Below are positions 1-8,524 of a stretch of 64,000 nucleotides of DNA, one piece after another. The position numbers and the translations under genes were made by a program. The stretch covers positions 62,001 through 126,000 of the forward strand of contig NZ_MJIC01000014.1 of NCBI RefSeq assembly GCF_001758465.1, read 5' to 3'. The notes under the pieces are model-generated. The model saw only the letters and a list, made by a program, of their open reading frames with translations. It did not search any database and was not told the origin of the DNA. Source of the stretch: Marisediminitalea lipolytica. Lineage in GTDB: Bacteria; Pseudomonadota; Gammaproteobacteria; Enterobacterales; Alteromonadaceae. Numbering within the stretch: the first letter of the stretch is position 1; each line of letters opens with the position of its first letter.

Positions 1-195
1 TTGGGCGGAAAGGTAGAAGAAGCGCTGATGATCGGTGATTCCAAATCCGATATCAATGCCGCCAGAGCCGCTGGTTGTGCGGTTTTTGCCGTACCCTATG
101 GCTACAATCACGGTGAAGATATTCATGCCTATCAACCGGATAAGGTGCTAAACACGCTTGCAGACTTACCCTCGATACTTGCGCCCCATCAATAA
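1..195 (+). CDS. HAD-family phosphatase, C-terminal fragment (phosphoglycolate phosphatase-like)
   Basis: This is the last 64 residues of a gene cut by the left edge of the window. The visible part holds HAD motif IV (GDSKSD, about residues 13-18 of the fragment), which supplies the Mg2+-binding acidic residues. It is followed by the AARAAGC and VPYGYN segments typical of Gph/PGP phosphatases, which hydrolyse 2-phosphoglycolate. The family call rests on this fragment only, so another HAD sugar-phosphate phosphatase is possible. The start codon lies outside the window. The 140 bp that follow, up to ubiE, hold no gene. Confidence 0.8.
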   Translation: MGGKVEEALMIGDSKSDINAARAAGCAVFAVPYGYNHGEDIHAYQPDKVLNTLADLPSILAPHQ

Positions 196-335
196 CATTG
201 GTCGGGTGGTCGCGAACAGGATGGTAAGCGCCAACGCTTTTAGTTACACTTGCCCCATTATATTATCGGGTCCGTATATCTGCTCTCTTAACCGCGAATA
301 AGCAGTCGCCGGACGCTAAAAAGAAGAATTACCCC

Positions 336-1121
336 ATGTCAGAACAGCAAACCCCGAATATCGACAAAAGCAGTGACTCGGAACAGTCGACGCACTTTGG
401 TTTTAAAACCGTTGAACGGGCCAAAAAGGCCTCAATGGTAGCCGGTGTCTTTGACTCGGTAGCGGCAAAATACGACGTGATGAATGACTTTATGTCAATG
501 GGTATTCACCGTCTGTGGAAACGTTACACGATTGATTGCAGCGGCATCAAAAGTGGTCAGAAAGTGCTGGATTTAGCCGGCGGTACCGGTGATCTGGCGG
601 CGAAGTTTTCCCGTCTGGTTGGCCCCACCGGCCAGGTGGTGCTGGCTGATATTAATCATTCGATGCTGTCGGTAGGACGCGATAAGCTGCGTGATATGGG
701 GGTGGTTGGCAATGTTGATTATGTGCAGGCGAATGCAGAAGCACTGCCATTTCCGGATAACCATTTTGATTTGGTCACCATGGCTTTTGGCCTGCGTAAC
801 GTTACCGACAAAGATAAAGCCCTGGCATCGATTTTCCGTATTCTGAAGCCCGGCGGCCGTTTATTGGTGCTGGAGTTTTCTAAGCCGACCAACGAAATAT
901 TGTCGAAAACCTATGACTGGTATTCCTTTAACGTATTGCCAACCATGGGGCAACTGGTGGCTAACGATCGCGAAAGCTACCAGTATCTTGCTGAGTCGAT
1001 TCGCATGCACCCGGATCAGGAAACGCTAAAGGGAATGTTCGAGAATGCTGGTTTCGAGCACTGCGATTATCAGAACCTCACGGGCGGTATTGTGGCGTTG
1101 CACCGGGGTTATAAATTTTAA
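336..1121 (+). CDS. ubiE: Demethylmenaquinone/2-methoxy-6-polyprenyl-1,4-benzoquinol C-methyltransferase UbiE
   Basis: SAM-dependent C-methyltransferase of ubiquinone (and menaquinone) synthesis, 261 aa, the usual family length. The SAM-binding motif [11 protein letters not shown] is at residues 77-86. A later [14 protein letters not shown] block and the [10 protein letters not shown] segment are characteristic of UbiE. The N-terminal ~20 residues are polar and variable. Its stop overlaps the start of ubiJ by one base (TAATG), so the pair is probably translationally coupled. The order ubiE-ubiJ-ubiB is the same as in E. coli and supports all three assignments. Confidence 0.97.
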   Translation: MSEQQTPNIDKSSDSEQSTHFGFKTVERAKKASMVAGVFDSVAAKYDVMNDFMSMGIHRLWKRYTIDCSGIKSGQKVLDLAGGTGDLAAKFSRLVGPTGQVVLADINHSMLSVGRDKLRDMGVVGNVDYVQANAEALPFPDNHFDLVTMAFGLRNVTDKDKALASIFRILKPGGRLLVLEFSKPTNEILSKTYDWYSFNVLPTMGQLVANDRESYQYLAESIRMHPDQETLKGMFENAGFEHCDYQNLTGGIVALHRGYKF

Positions 1122-1744
1122 TGCCCGCAGTTCCATTACTTACTGCCTCGGTAGAAACCGCACTAAATAAGGTGCTGGCGCTTGATCCTGATGCGCTGAA
1201 CAAATTAAGCACTTTGCAAGGCAAGCGGCTGGTGGTTGAGCTCACTGATGTAAAGCAGCGGTTTGCCCTGGCTTTCTCCAGCAAGATTGACGTACTTGCA
1301 TTACCTGAACCGGTGACAGCGATAACGCCAGAGGAATGCGTAATTAAAACCCGGCTCAGCGTGCTACCGCAGTTACGGGATACCAGTCAGCTCACCCAAT
1401 TAATTAAAAGTGGTGAGCTGGAGGTGGTTGGTGAGCTGGCTATTGCCCAGGGCTTTTCCGGACTACTACAAAGTCTGAATATTGATTTGGAAGAGCAACT
1501 GGCGTTAAAAACCAACGACGTGATTGCTCACGAGGTTTTTTCTCTGGCTGCCAGGGCGCAGGCCCAGCTTAAGACGCTGAGCATAAAAGCCGGGGCGATT
1601 CTGGGCAGTACCCTGACCGACGAAAAGCAACTGGCAGCGCATAAACTGGCGGTATTACATTTTTCTGATCAGGTCAGCAGCCTGCGCGACGACGTGGAGC
1701 GTTTTGAAACGCGGCTGGCCAGACTGGAACGCAATAAGCAGTAG
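1121..1744 (+). CDS. ubiJ: Ubiquinone biosynthesis accessory factor UbiJ (SCP2 domain)
   Basis: Protein of 207 aa between ubiE and ubiB. UbiJ carries an SCP2 lipid-binding domain and is needed for the aerobic Ubi complex that handles the hydrophobic intermediates. The N-terminal half fits an SCP2 fold, and the C-terminal ~25 residues are a charged helix with heptad spacing (LRDDVERFETRLARLERNKQ) that is likely a coiled coil. The sequence is poorly conserved in this family, so the call depends strongly on position. Its ATG overlaps the ubiE stop, and ubiB starts 6 bp after its stop. Confidence 0.92.
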   Translation: MPAVPLLTASVETALNKVLALDPDALNKLSTLQGKRLVVELTDVKQRFALAFSSKIDVLALPEPVTAITPEECVIKTRLSVLPQLRDTSQLTQLIKSGELEVVGELAIAQGFSGLLQSLNIDLEEQLALKTNDVIAHEVFSLAARAQAQLKTLSIKAGAILGSTLTDEKQLAAHKLAVLHFSDQVSSLRDDVERFETRLARLERNKQ

Positions 1745-1750
1745 AGGCCC

Positions 1751-3382
1751 ATGCAGTTACTAAGGATTTACCACATAAACCGGGTCATGCTTGAGCATGG
1801 ACTCGATGAGCTGATTCCGGCGAAATGGCTGCCCTGGTATGTGCGCCTGATGCGGATGAGTATTTTTTGGATCCGTAACAAACATAAAGAGAAGAATGCC
1901 GGCGCCCGGTTAACACTGGCGCTGCAGGCGCTGGGACCGGTGTTTATTAAATTCGGCCAGATGCTGTCAACCCGTCGTGACTTACTCCCGCCAGAAATTG
2001 CCAATGAACTGGCCATGCTGCAAGACCGGGTAAAACCTTTCGACACCCAGCGCGCCCAGCAAATTATTTTAACAGCGCTTAATGTGTCTGCATTAGACTC
2101 TGTGTTCAGTGAGTTTAGCGAAATACCGCTGGCATCAGCCAGTATTGCTCAGGTACATGCCGCTAAACTAAAAGACGGCAACACCGATGTGGTGGTGAAA
2201 GTACTGCGCCCGGATATTCGTAAAACCATTAAAGCCGATACTCAGCTGATGCTGACGTTTGCCAAAGTGATCCAGCAGTGGTTACCGGATGGCAAGCGTT
2301 TGCGTCCGGTAGAAGTGGTTAAAGAATATGAAAAGACCATTGTTGATGAGTTGGATCTGACTCGCGAAGCGGCTAATGGTATGCAGCTGGGGCGTAACTT
2401 TGAAGGCTCAGAAGCATTGTATGTACCCAAAATCTACAGTGATTATTGTAGTACTAATGTGCTGGTTATGGAGCGCATTTACGGTATTCCTATTTCCAAT
2501 ATCGACGCGCTGATAGAGCAGGATACCAACCTGCGTATTCTGGCCGAGCGAGGGGTTGAGGTCTTCTTTACGCAGGTATTCCGCGACAGCTTTTTCCATG
2601 CCGATATGCATCCGGGCAATATTTTTGTGTCCCGCGAAAACCCGCAAAATCCGCAGTACATCGCCATAGATTTTGGCATTGTCGGTACACTTAATCAGGA
2701 AGACAAGCGGTATCTGGCAGAGAACTTTATTGCCTTCTTTAACCGCGATTACCGCAAGGTTGCACAGTTACATGCCGATTCTGGCTGGGTGCCGTCAGAT
2801 ACTAATATCGATGAATTTGAGGTGGCCATTCGTACCGTGTGCGAACCCATTTTTCAAAAGCCACTGGCTGAAATATCGTTTGGTAATGTACTGGTGCAGC
2901 TGTTTAATACGGCCCGTCGCTTTAACATGGTAGTGCAACCACAGTTGGTTTTACTGCAAAAAACCTTGCTGTACATAGAAGGACTGGGGCGTCAGCTGTA
3001 CCCCCAGTTAGATCTGTGGCAAACCGCCAAGCCTTTTCTGGAAAACTGGATGCGCGAGCAAATTGGCATCCGGGCTATGTTCAGCAAGGTAAAATCCAAC
3101 CTGCCTTACTGGAGCGAAAAGCTGCCGGATATGCCGGATCTGTTGTACGACACGCTCAAGCAGGTTAAGCATTTCCCTGAGAAGCAACAGCAGGCCAACA
3201 TGGCGTTACTGCATCAGCAAAAGCGTGCACAAAAGGCGCTGCACTTTAGTATTGTTGGTGCCACGCTGATCATTGTGGCCGCTATTCTGCCCTTGTATCC
3301 GGCCCACTGGGGCTTTTCGGGCGCACTTACTTTACTGGGGACAGGCTGCTGGTTTGTCGCCTGGTGGAAGGGCCGGCGCTAA
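1751..3382 (+). CDS. ubiB: UbiB-family atypical kinase/ATPase for ubiquinone synthesis
   Basis: Membrane-associated atypical protein-kinase-like protein of 543 aa (COQ8/UbiB family), required for coenzyme Q synthesis, probably as an ATPase. Family hallmarks are visible: the KFGQ motif at 67-70 in the N-terminal extension, the Ala-rich loop [10 protein letters not shown] near 128-137 that replaces the usual Gly-rich loop, the ATP-binding Lys near 150, HADMHPGN at 283-290 (catalytic loop) and IDFG at 306-309 (metal-binding Asp). Two hydrophobic helices at about 497-540 anchor it in the inner membrane. It is the last gene of the ubiE operon. No clear intrinsic terminator follows. Confidence 0.97.
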   Translation: MQLLRIYHINRVMLEHGLDELIPAKWLPWYVRLMRMSIFWIRNKHKEKNAGARLTLALQALGPVFIKFGQMLSTRRDLLPPEIANELAMLQDRVKPFDTQRAQQIILTALNVSALDSVFSEFSEIPLASASIAQVHAAKLKDGNTDVVVKVLRPDIRKTIKADTQLMLTFAKVIQQWLPDGKRLRPVEVVKEYEKTIVDELDLTREAANGMQLGRNFEGSEALYVPKIYSDYCSTNVLVMERIYGIPISNIDALIEQDTNLRILAERGVEVFFTQVFRDSFFHADMHPGNIFVSRENPQNPQYIAIDFGIVGTLNQEDKRYLAENFIAFFNRDYRKVAQLHADSGWVPSDTNIDEFEVAIRTVCEPIFQKPLAEISFGNVLVQLFNTARRFNMVVQPQLVLLQKTLLYIEGLGRQLYPQLDLWQTAKPFLENWMREQIGIRAMFSKVKSNLPYWSEKLPDMPDLLYDTLKQVKHFPEKQQQANMALLHQQKRAQKALHFSIVGATLIIVAAILPLYPAHWGFSGALTLLGTGCWFVAWWKGRR

Positions 3383-3696
3383 ATTTCCGCCCCGGTTTTT
3401 TAACGGATTTTTGCTGCTAAATCATTGTTCTGAATGTGACTCTAAAATTAATTTTTAATGAAATCATAAGAGTTTTCGTGATTTTAGTATCAATTTCCTC
3501 AGGGTGTGGTTATAGTGGTATTGTTCTTTAAATAGTTGTGCTTTCGTTGGTTACTAACGTCGCGCAGTTATAAAACGCTAATGCGAGTTAGCGCTGTATG
3601 ACCTGTTTGATAGTTTTACCGTGAGTCACCCCTAGTTAAAGAAGCGAGTCCGTGTCACATGGCACACAGGTTTACAGAGAGTTTTTTGAGGTTTTC
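3383..3696 (+). promoter_or_regulatory. Long upstream/leader region of the cold-shock gene
   Basis: This 314-bp stretch between ubiB and the csp gene holds no credible ORF. It is AT-rich, with a -10-like TATAGT at 3511-3516, which would give a leader of about 170 nt. A small stem-loop CGCTAA-TGCGAG-TTAGCG lies inside it, and a GAGG-type ribosome binding site precedes the ATG at 3697. Long structured 5' leaders are usual in cspA-type genes, where they control mRNA stability and translation at low temperature. The promoter position is a guess from one hexamer. Confidence 0.4.
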
Positions 3697-3906
3697 ATGT
3701 CTAAAGTAACTGGTACCGTTAAGTGGTTTAATGCTGAAAAAGGTTATGGCTTTTTAACGCAGGACGACGGCGGTAAAGACGTATTTGTTCATTTTCGTGC
3801 GATCATGTCTGATGGGTACAAAACCCTGGTAGAAGGTCAGAAAGTTCAATTTGAAGTTGAACAAGGACAAAAAGGTCTGCAGGCGGCTAACGTACAAGCC
3901 ATCTAA
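3697..3906 (+). CDS. Cold-shock protein, CspA family
   Basis: A single cold-shock domain of 69 aa. It binds single-stranded RNA/DNA through RNP1 (KGYGFLT, about 15-21) and RNP2 (VFVHF, about 30-34); both are intact, as is the N-terminal VTGTVKWFN strand. An in-frame ATG 45 bp upstream exists, but the extra 15 residues do not resemble the family, and the ATG at 3697 is preceded by a GAGG ribosome binding site. The gene stands alone, with a long leader upstream and a rho-independent terminator immediately downstream. Confidence 0.95.
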   Translation: MSKVTGTVKWFNAEKGYGFLTQDDGGKDVFVHFRAIMSDGYKTLVEGQKVQFEVEQGQKGLQAANVQAI

Positions 3907-3916
3907 ATAATTTGTG

Positions 3917-3945
3917 AGGCCCCTGCCATCTGGTAGGGGCCTTAT
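3917..3945 (+). terminator. Rho-independent terminator of the cold-shock gene
   Basis: Stem AGGCCCCTgCC / GGtAGGGGCCT around an ATCT loop, followed by a short T-containing tract. It begins 11 bp after the csp stop codon. Confidence 0.75.
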
Positions 3946-4043
3946 CTATTCTGAACTGCCGCCCTGGTGGTTTTTGTATCACGCCTTGTGTGAGTGGTAC
4001 GTCTACGTCTGACATGGCGCAATCTGATATGGATGTTATGTTA

Positions 4044-4649
4044 ATGAGACGATTTCTTCTTTCTTTTCTAATTGTTTTTTGTCTGCTGCCTGTGGGTAGT
4101 GCGATGGCCGAATCTGCTCCTTTGGTCACCATTGCCGGTCAGTCATTTTCTAAAGCGGACATTAAGTTTACCCCGAAACAGCTTAAAACCTGGCGCGAAG
4201 CTCCCAGTGGTCAGGCGCAGCGGGGAATGTTTACTTTTTCTAAAGTGGCAGAGTTTATCCATCACGCTTTTATTCTCGACTTTGCTAAAAATAACGCCCT
4301 GACTGCCAGCCCTGAGTTCGTGGCGTCATTCAAAAAGGCGTTTGCCAGTGACACGCTTAAAGGGGACAAGCTGGAGACGCTGGCACAATTTTCAGCGCTG
4401 GAATTTGCCGTCGATGCCTTTTTATATCAGCGCGAGGGTGGCAAGGTAATCTTTGATCAGAGTCATCCTATGTTGCCGATTGAAGCGTATTTTAATGCTT
4501 ATAAAGCCTACGCCAATAGCCAGCGTCTGGTGTTTACCGATGCAGAAACCGAACGCTTATGGTGGCTCAGTTTTGCCCGGGTGAATGCTATTGAAGTACC
4601 CGCCGAACAAGTCGAGTTTTCGGTTCCCTGGTGGCATAAGCTCGACTAG
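4044..4649 (+). CDS. Exported protein of unknown function
   Basis: A 201-aa protein I do not recognise. With the start at 4044 it begins with a clear Sec signal peptide: MRR, a hydrophobic LLSFLIVFCLLPVG core and an AMA-E cleavage site. The mature part is mostly helical, ends in Trp-rich segments (RLWWLSF, VPWWHKLD), and has no metal or catalytic motif that I can name. In-frame ATGs at 3990 and 4038 also exist, but the longer forms would place polar residues before the signal peptide. A GGAT at 4031-4034 fits the 4044 start. It is convergent with the cysM-like gene. Confidence 0.65.
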   Translation: MRRFLLSFLIVFCLLPVGSAMAESAPLVTIAGQSFSKADIKFTPKQLKTWREAPSGQAQRGMFTFSKVAEFIHHAFILDFAKNNALTASPEFVASFKKAFASDTLKGDKLETLAQFSALEFAVDAFLYQREGGKVIFDQSHPMLPIEAYFNAYKAYANSQRLVFTDAETERLWWLSFARVNAIEVPAEQVEFSVPWWHKLD

Positions 4650-4669
4650 CTAAGTCAGTCCTCCCCGAA

Positions 4670-5629
4670 TTAAGCACTAAACAGCGCCGTCGAGAAATAC
4701 CGTTCGGCACCGTCCGCTAACAGGGTAACGATATGCTTACCCTTAAATGCATCCCTGCGCCCCAACTGCAAGGCGGCAAACGTGGCTGCACCAGAAGAAA
4801 TGCCGGCCGCCATGCCTTCTTTACAGGCCAGCAGTCGGGCCATTTCAATAGCCTGCTCACAGTCCACGGTAATGACTTCATCTAACAAACTACGATCCAG
4901 CCCTTTAGGAATGTGGCCGGGGTTAATTCCCTGAATAGCATGTTCACCTGCTTTGCCCTGACTCAGCAGCGGGCACGCACTGGGTTCGGCCGCTACTATA
5001 TGGATTGCCGGATTACGCGCTTTGAGCGTACGGGCCAGGCCCGTGAGCGTGCCGCCTGTGCCCATGCAGGCAACCAGTGCATCAATCTGGCCCTGGGTGC
5101 TTTGCCAAAGTTCTTCGGCAGTGGCTTTTTCATGGGCTGCCGCATTGGCCGGATTAGCAAACTGATCCATCGATACGCTGCCTTCAATATGATGGAGTAA
5201 TTGCTCTGCATGGCAAATAGCGCCAGGCATGCCCTCAGCTCTGGCAGTAGTGATGAGAGTAGCCCCATAGTGGCGAATGAGTTTCTGACGTTCTGCAGAC
5301 ATGTGCTCAGGCATAACGATAGTCACCGGGATATCATAGATAGCCCCCAGCCAGGCACAGGCCACACCGCTGTTGCCCGAAGTAGCCTCGACAATATGTT
5401 TTACCTTGTTGCCGTGTCGACTGAGTAAATCCTGCAACATGGATAGCGCAGCACGATCCTTAATTGAACCGGCCGGATTAAAATATTCCAGTTTGGCCAG
5501 AATGGTGGCTTCTACACCTTGTAGATTGGGTAACCGATTGAGTCTGACCAACGGCGTTTGACCGATGGTCTGGGTTATACAATTAAAAACCGGGTTAGCC
5601 TGAAGGGCGTTGAGTGCGTTATCCAGCAT
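4670..5629 (-). CDS. cysM: PLP-dependent cysteine synthase family protein (CysM-like)
   Basis: O-acetylserine sulfhydrylase family enzyme of 319 aa, which makes L-cysteine from O-acetylserine and sulfide or thiosulfate. Visible hallmarks: PLP Schiff-base Lys57 in GSIKDR, the substrate loop TSGNSG at 83-88, a phosphate-cradle GTGGTLTG, and the C-terminal SSGAA segment. The start at 5629 has an AGGA ribosome binding site and matches family length; the frame is open to 5716, but that extension is not family-like. CysM rather than CysK is inferred from overall pattern. It is divergent from an Lrp/AsnC regulator 138 bp away, which may control it. Confidence 0.85.
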   Translation of the reverse strand: MLDNALNALQANPVFNCITQTIGQTPLVRLNRLPNLQGVEATILAKLEYFNPAGSIKDRAALSMLQDLLSRHGNKVKHIVEATSGNSGVACAWLGAIYDIPVTIVMPEHMSAERQKLIRHYGATLITTARAEGMPGAICHAEQLLHHIEGSVSMDQFANPANAAAHEKATAEELWQSTQGQIDALVACMGTGGTLTGLARTLKARNPAIHIVAAEPSACPLLSQGKAGEHAIQGINPGHIPKGLDRSLLDEVITVDCEQAIEMARLLACKEGMAAGISSGAATFAALQLGRRDAFKGKHIVTLLADGAERYFSTALFSA

Positions 5630-5767
5630 TGTCCTGGCCTGTTGATTAAGGATGATAAAACATATTATGCGCCCGGATACTGGCAATGATTTGCTAAGAT
5701 TTTCGATAAATGACATTATCCTTGCAGTAATACTCTAATTTTTTATTATCAGGTAGAAAATATTGCT

Positions 5768-6226
5768 ATGGATGCGACAGATAAAAAAATTCTGACCTTA
5801 TTGCAGCAGGATGCCGAAATTGCGGTGCAGGATATTGCCGAAACCGTTGGGTTAACCACTACGCCTTGCTGGCGAAGAATACAGCGCCTGCAACAACAGG
5901 GGTTAATTACGCGCAAGGTAGCGTTACTGGACGCCGCAGCCCTGGGTTTAAAACTCACGGTGTTTGTCCAGGTTAAGGCCGGCCGTCATGACGAGCAATG
6001 GTTAACCGCCTTTGCTCATCATTGCAGTGCGTTTGAAGAGGTGGTTGAGTTTTACCGTATGTCCGGTGAATACGACTATCTGCTTAAGGTAATGGTGGCT
6101 GATATGCAGCGCTTTGATCATTTTTACAAAAGGCTGATAAAAAACATGCCCATGGGTGATGTAACCTCAAGCTTTGCGATGGAACAAATAAAGTACACAA
6201 CCGCGTTACCTTTAACCGGCATTTAG
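5768..6226 (+). CDS. Lrp/AsnC-family transcriptional regulator
   Basis: A 152-aa regulator with the standard layout: an N-terminal winged helix-turn-helix (about 1-60, with TDKKILTLLQQDAEI and a VGLTTTPCWRRIQRL recognition helix) and a C-terminal RAM/AsnC ligand-binding domain with the GEYDYLLKV strand. Such proteins form octamers and respond to amino acids. It resembles the DecR/CyuR group, which senses cysteine in enterobacteria. The divergent cysteine-synthase-like gene fits that, but the ligand is an inference. The gcdH gene follows 78 bp downstream on the same strand. Confidence 0.88.
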   Translation: MDATDKKILTLLQQDAEIAVQDIAETVGLTTTPCWRRIQRLQQQGLITRKVALLDAAALGLKLTVFVQVKAGRHDEQWLTAFAHHCSAFEEVVEFYRMSGEYDYLLKVMVADMQRFDHFYKRLIKNMPMGDVTSSFAMEQIKYTTALPLTGI

Positions 6227-6304
6227 CATCGGTGTTGCAGGCGAGGGTGTATAATTGCGCAATAAACACTTTCTCTTTTATCACTTTCAGGCAGGAGCTT
6301 TCGG

Positions 6305-7483
6305 ATGTCGGTTAATCCCTATTGGCAGGACCTATTTATGCTGGACAATCAACTGAGTGAAGAGGAACGCATGTTGCGGGACTCGGCCCATCAGTTTTGT
6401 CAGGATGTTCTGCAACCTGGTATTTTACAGGCTAATCGCCAGGGCTATTTCGATCCGGCTATTATGCGCCAGTTTGGTGAAATGGGTTTGTTGGGCGCCA
6501 CCATTAAAGGCTACGGCTGCGCTGGTGTGAGTTACGTGGCTTATGGCCTGATTGCCCGTGAAGTAGAGCGCGTGGACAGCAGCTATCGCAGTGCGATGAG
6601 TGTGCAGTCGTCACTGGTGATGCACCCGATATATCAGTTTGGCAGCCAGCAACAAAAAGATAAATACCTACCGAAACTGGCCACCGGTGAGTACATTGGG
6701 TGTTTTGGTTTGACCGAGCCGAATGCCGGTTCTGATCCCGCTGGTATGGAAACCCGCGCTAAACCGGTGGCTGGTGGTTATCGCCTTAGCGGCAGTAAAA
6801 TGTGGATCACTAATTCGCCATTGGCGGATATCTGTGTGGTGTGGGCAAAGAATGCAGCATTGGATGATGCCATTTGTGGCTTTATTTTAGAGCGCGGAAT
6901 GGAAGGGCTTTCCACCCCGGAAATTACCGGTAAATTGTCGCTAAAAGCGTCGATTACTGGCGAAATTGTTATGGATGACGTGTTTGTGCCAGAAGCCAGT
7001 ATGTTACCTGGTGTGACTGGGTTAAAGGGCCCCTTTAGCTGCCTGAATATGGCGCGCTATGGAATTGCCTGGGGTGCCATGGGCGCAGCGGAGTTTTGCT
7101 GGCATGCGGCCAGGCAGTATGGACTGGACCGCAAACAGTTTGGCAAACCGCTGGCGCAAACCCAGTTGTTTCAAACCAAACTGGCTGATATGCAAACCGA
7201 GATTACACTTGGTTTACAGGGGGCGCTGCGAGTGGGCCAACTTATCGACAGCGGACAATTTGATCCGGCCATGATTTCCCTGATCAAGCGGAATAACTGC
7301 GGTAAAGCGCTGGATATTGCGCGCAAATCCCGGGACATGCACGGCGGCAACGGTATTTCTGATGAATTCCATATTATGCGTCACATGCTTAATCTGGAAA
7401 CCGTGAATACTTATGAAGGCACCTATGATATTCATGGTTTAATTTTAGGTCGGGCACAAACCGGCTTGCAGGCGTTTGTGTAG
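6305..7483 (+). CDS. gcdH: Glutaryl-CoA dehydrogenase
   Basis: FAD-dependent acyl-CoA dehydrogenase of 392 aa that oxidises and decarboxylates glutaryl-CoA to crotonyl-CoA in lysine/tryptophan breakdown. It is separated from generic acyl-CoA dehydrogenases by the glutaryl-specific Arg95 in [10 protein letters not shown] and by the C-terminal signature with catalytic Glu371 in NTYEGTYD followed by LILGRAQTG. The FAD/substrate motif [12 protein letters not shown] is intact. A GGAG ribosome binding site sits 9 bp before the ATG. No electron-transfer flavoprotein or other lysine-degradation gene is adjacent. Confidence 0.93.
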   Translation: MSVNPYWQDLFMLDNQLSEEERMLRDSAHQFCQDVLQPGILQANRQGYFDPAIMRQFGEMGLLGATIKGYGCAGVSYVAYGLIAREVERVDSSYRSAMSVQSSLVMHPIYQFGSQQQKDKYLPKLATGEYIGCFGLTEPNAGSDPAGMETRAKPVAGGYRLSGSKMWITNSPLADICVVWAKNAALDDAICGFILERGMEGLSTPEITGKLSLKASITGEIVMDDVFVPEASMLPGVTGLKGPFSCLNMARYGIAWGAMGAAEFCWHAARQYGLDRKQFGKPLAQTQLFQTKLADMQTEITLGLQGALRVGQLIDSGQFDPAMISLIKRNNCGKALDIARKSRDMHGGNGISDEFHIMRHMLNLETVNTYEGTYDIHGLILGRAQTGLQAFV

Positions 7484-7501
7484 CACTAAACAGGAATTCG
7501 G

Positions 7502-8506
7502 CTACCAGCGGCGTAGCATCCTTTTATAGACTTCGTGATCGAGGAGTGAAGGTCGTGGCAGTGACGTATTTTTCTGCAGAACGGCCTGTGCCTGTTCCCA
7601 CTGGGTATAAGTCTCTCCGTCTACCACAAACAGGGATTTGTCGCCGGGTTTGAATTTATCCAGCGGTAACACACCTTTCTGCGACATGGGAGGCGTGTCA
7701 TCGTGGTAGATGTTGCTACTGGTTATCCAGTCTGCTATGCCATCATCGTTAATATCCCTGAGCGTCCAGCTAATTGCCAGCGCCTCGTTATACTCACCGT
7801 TTTGTTGAATACGGCTGATATAGTTATCAAATTCACGCAAAATCCCTGCTGCACCCGGATAGTCCTTACGCAGGCTGATTGTGAGTGCTGATTTCACCAG
7901 GGGCTGTGGTGAGACCTGTAAGGGTAACTCCCCATCATCGACCAGCAGACGGTTAAATTCGGCAAGTACCAGAGCGTCCTCAAATACGTAGTCGGCGCGT
8001 TGTTGCGACAACTGACTGAACATATCGAATAACGTTGGGTTGCGCACCCAGGAAACCGCGCGTACCTCCCGCATGGAAGGGGTATTCGCAATCCGGTTGG
8101 TTGTGGCTACCCGCGCTGAAGGAAGATGAGAAAACTGAGTCACCTCATCAAGCGGATACTTGCGACTGGCAACATAAAGTAAAGCGGGTAAATAAGGCTT
8201 GCTGTAAAGCAGATTGTCACGGGGTGAGTCCAGCGTCAGATGAGCAAATTCACCATCGTATTTACCCGTTAGTAAACCGCTGCCAGAAAAGGCAGGCCGG
8301 TCTACTACCAGTTCGGCATCAACGCCTATCTGTTCCAACGCTTTGCTGATCAATTGGTTTAAGCGAGCAGGTTCAGTCTCTTCGCTAACCAGTGTTGGTA
8401 AGGGGTTAGCGACCAGTTTAACGGGAGTCTGGGCGCTCACAGGTGTCACCGGGCAAATGAGCGCTGCTGACACTAAAACCTTTACCAGACTGCTATACCG
8501 TCGCAT
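7502..8506 (-). CDS. Periplasmic solute-binding protein (SBP_bac_3-like) with a calcium-loop-like insert
   Basis: Exported 334-aa protein: signal peptide 1-25 with a VSA-Q cleavage site, then a two-lobe periplasmic-binding fold. KPYLPALLYVASRKY and the LTISLRKDYPG segment are typical of amino-acid-type binding proteins. The residue after about 245 departs from the family: DINDDGIAD (251-259) is an EF-hand/dockerin-like calcium loop. No ABC permease or ATPase is adjacent, so it may act as a sensor or orphan binding protein. It lies 18 bp downstream of the M28 peptidase gene on the same strand, so the two may be cotranscribed. Confidence 0.7.
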   Translation of the reverse strand: MRRYSSLVKVLVSAALICPVTPVSAQTPVKLVANPLPTLVSEETEPARLNQLISKALEQIGVDAELVVDRPAFSGSGLLTGKYDGEFAHLTLDSPRDNLLYSKPYLPALLYVASRKYPLDEVTQFSHLPSARVATTNRIANTPSMREVRAVSWVRNPTLFDMFSQLSQQRADYVFEDALVLAEFNRLLVDDGELPLQVSPQPLVKSALTISLRKDYPGAAGILREFDNYISRIQQNGEYNEALAISWTLRDINDDGIADWITSSNIYHDDTPPMSQKGVLPLDKFKPGDKSLFVVDGETYTQWEQAQAVLQKNTSLPRPSLLDHEVYKRMLRRW

Positions 8507-8524
8507 GTTTTACACCTTAACCGT

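Noticed and set aside
6305-7483. Considered as a generic acyl-CoA dehydrogenase
   Set aside because: The Arg in YRSAMSVQ and the YEGTYD...LILGRAQTG tail are specific to glutaryl-CoA dehydrogenase.
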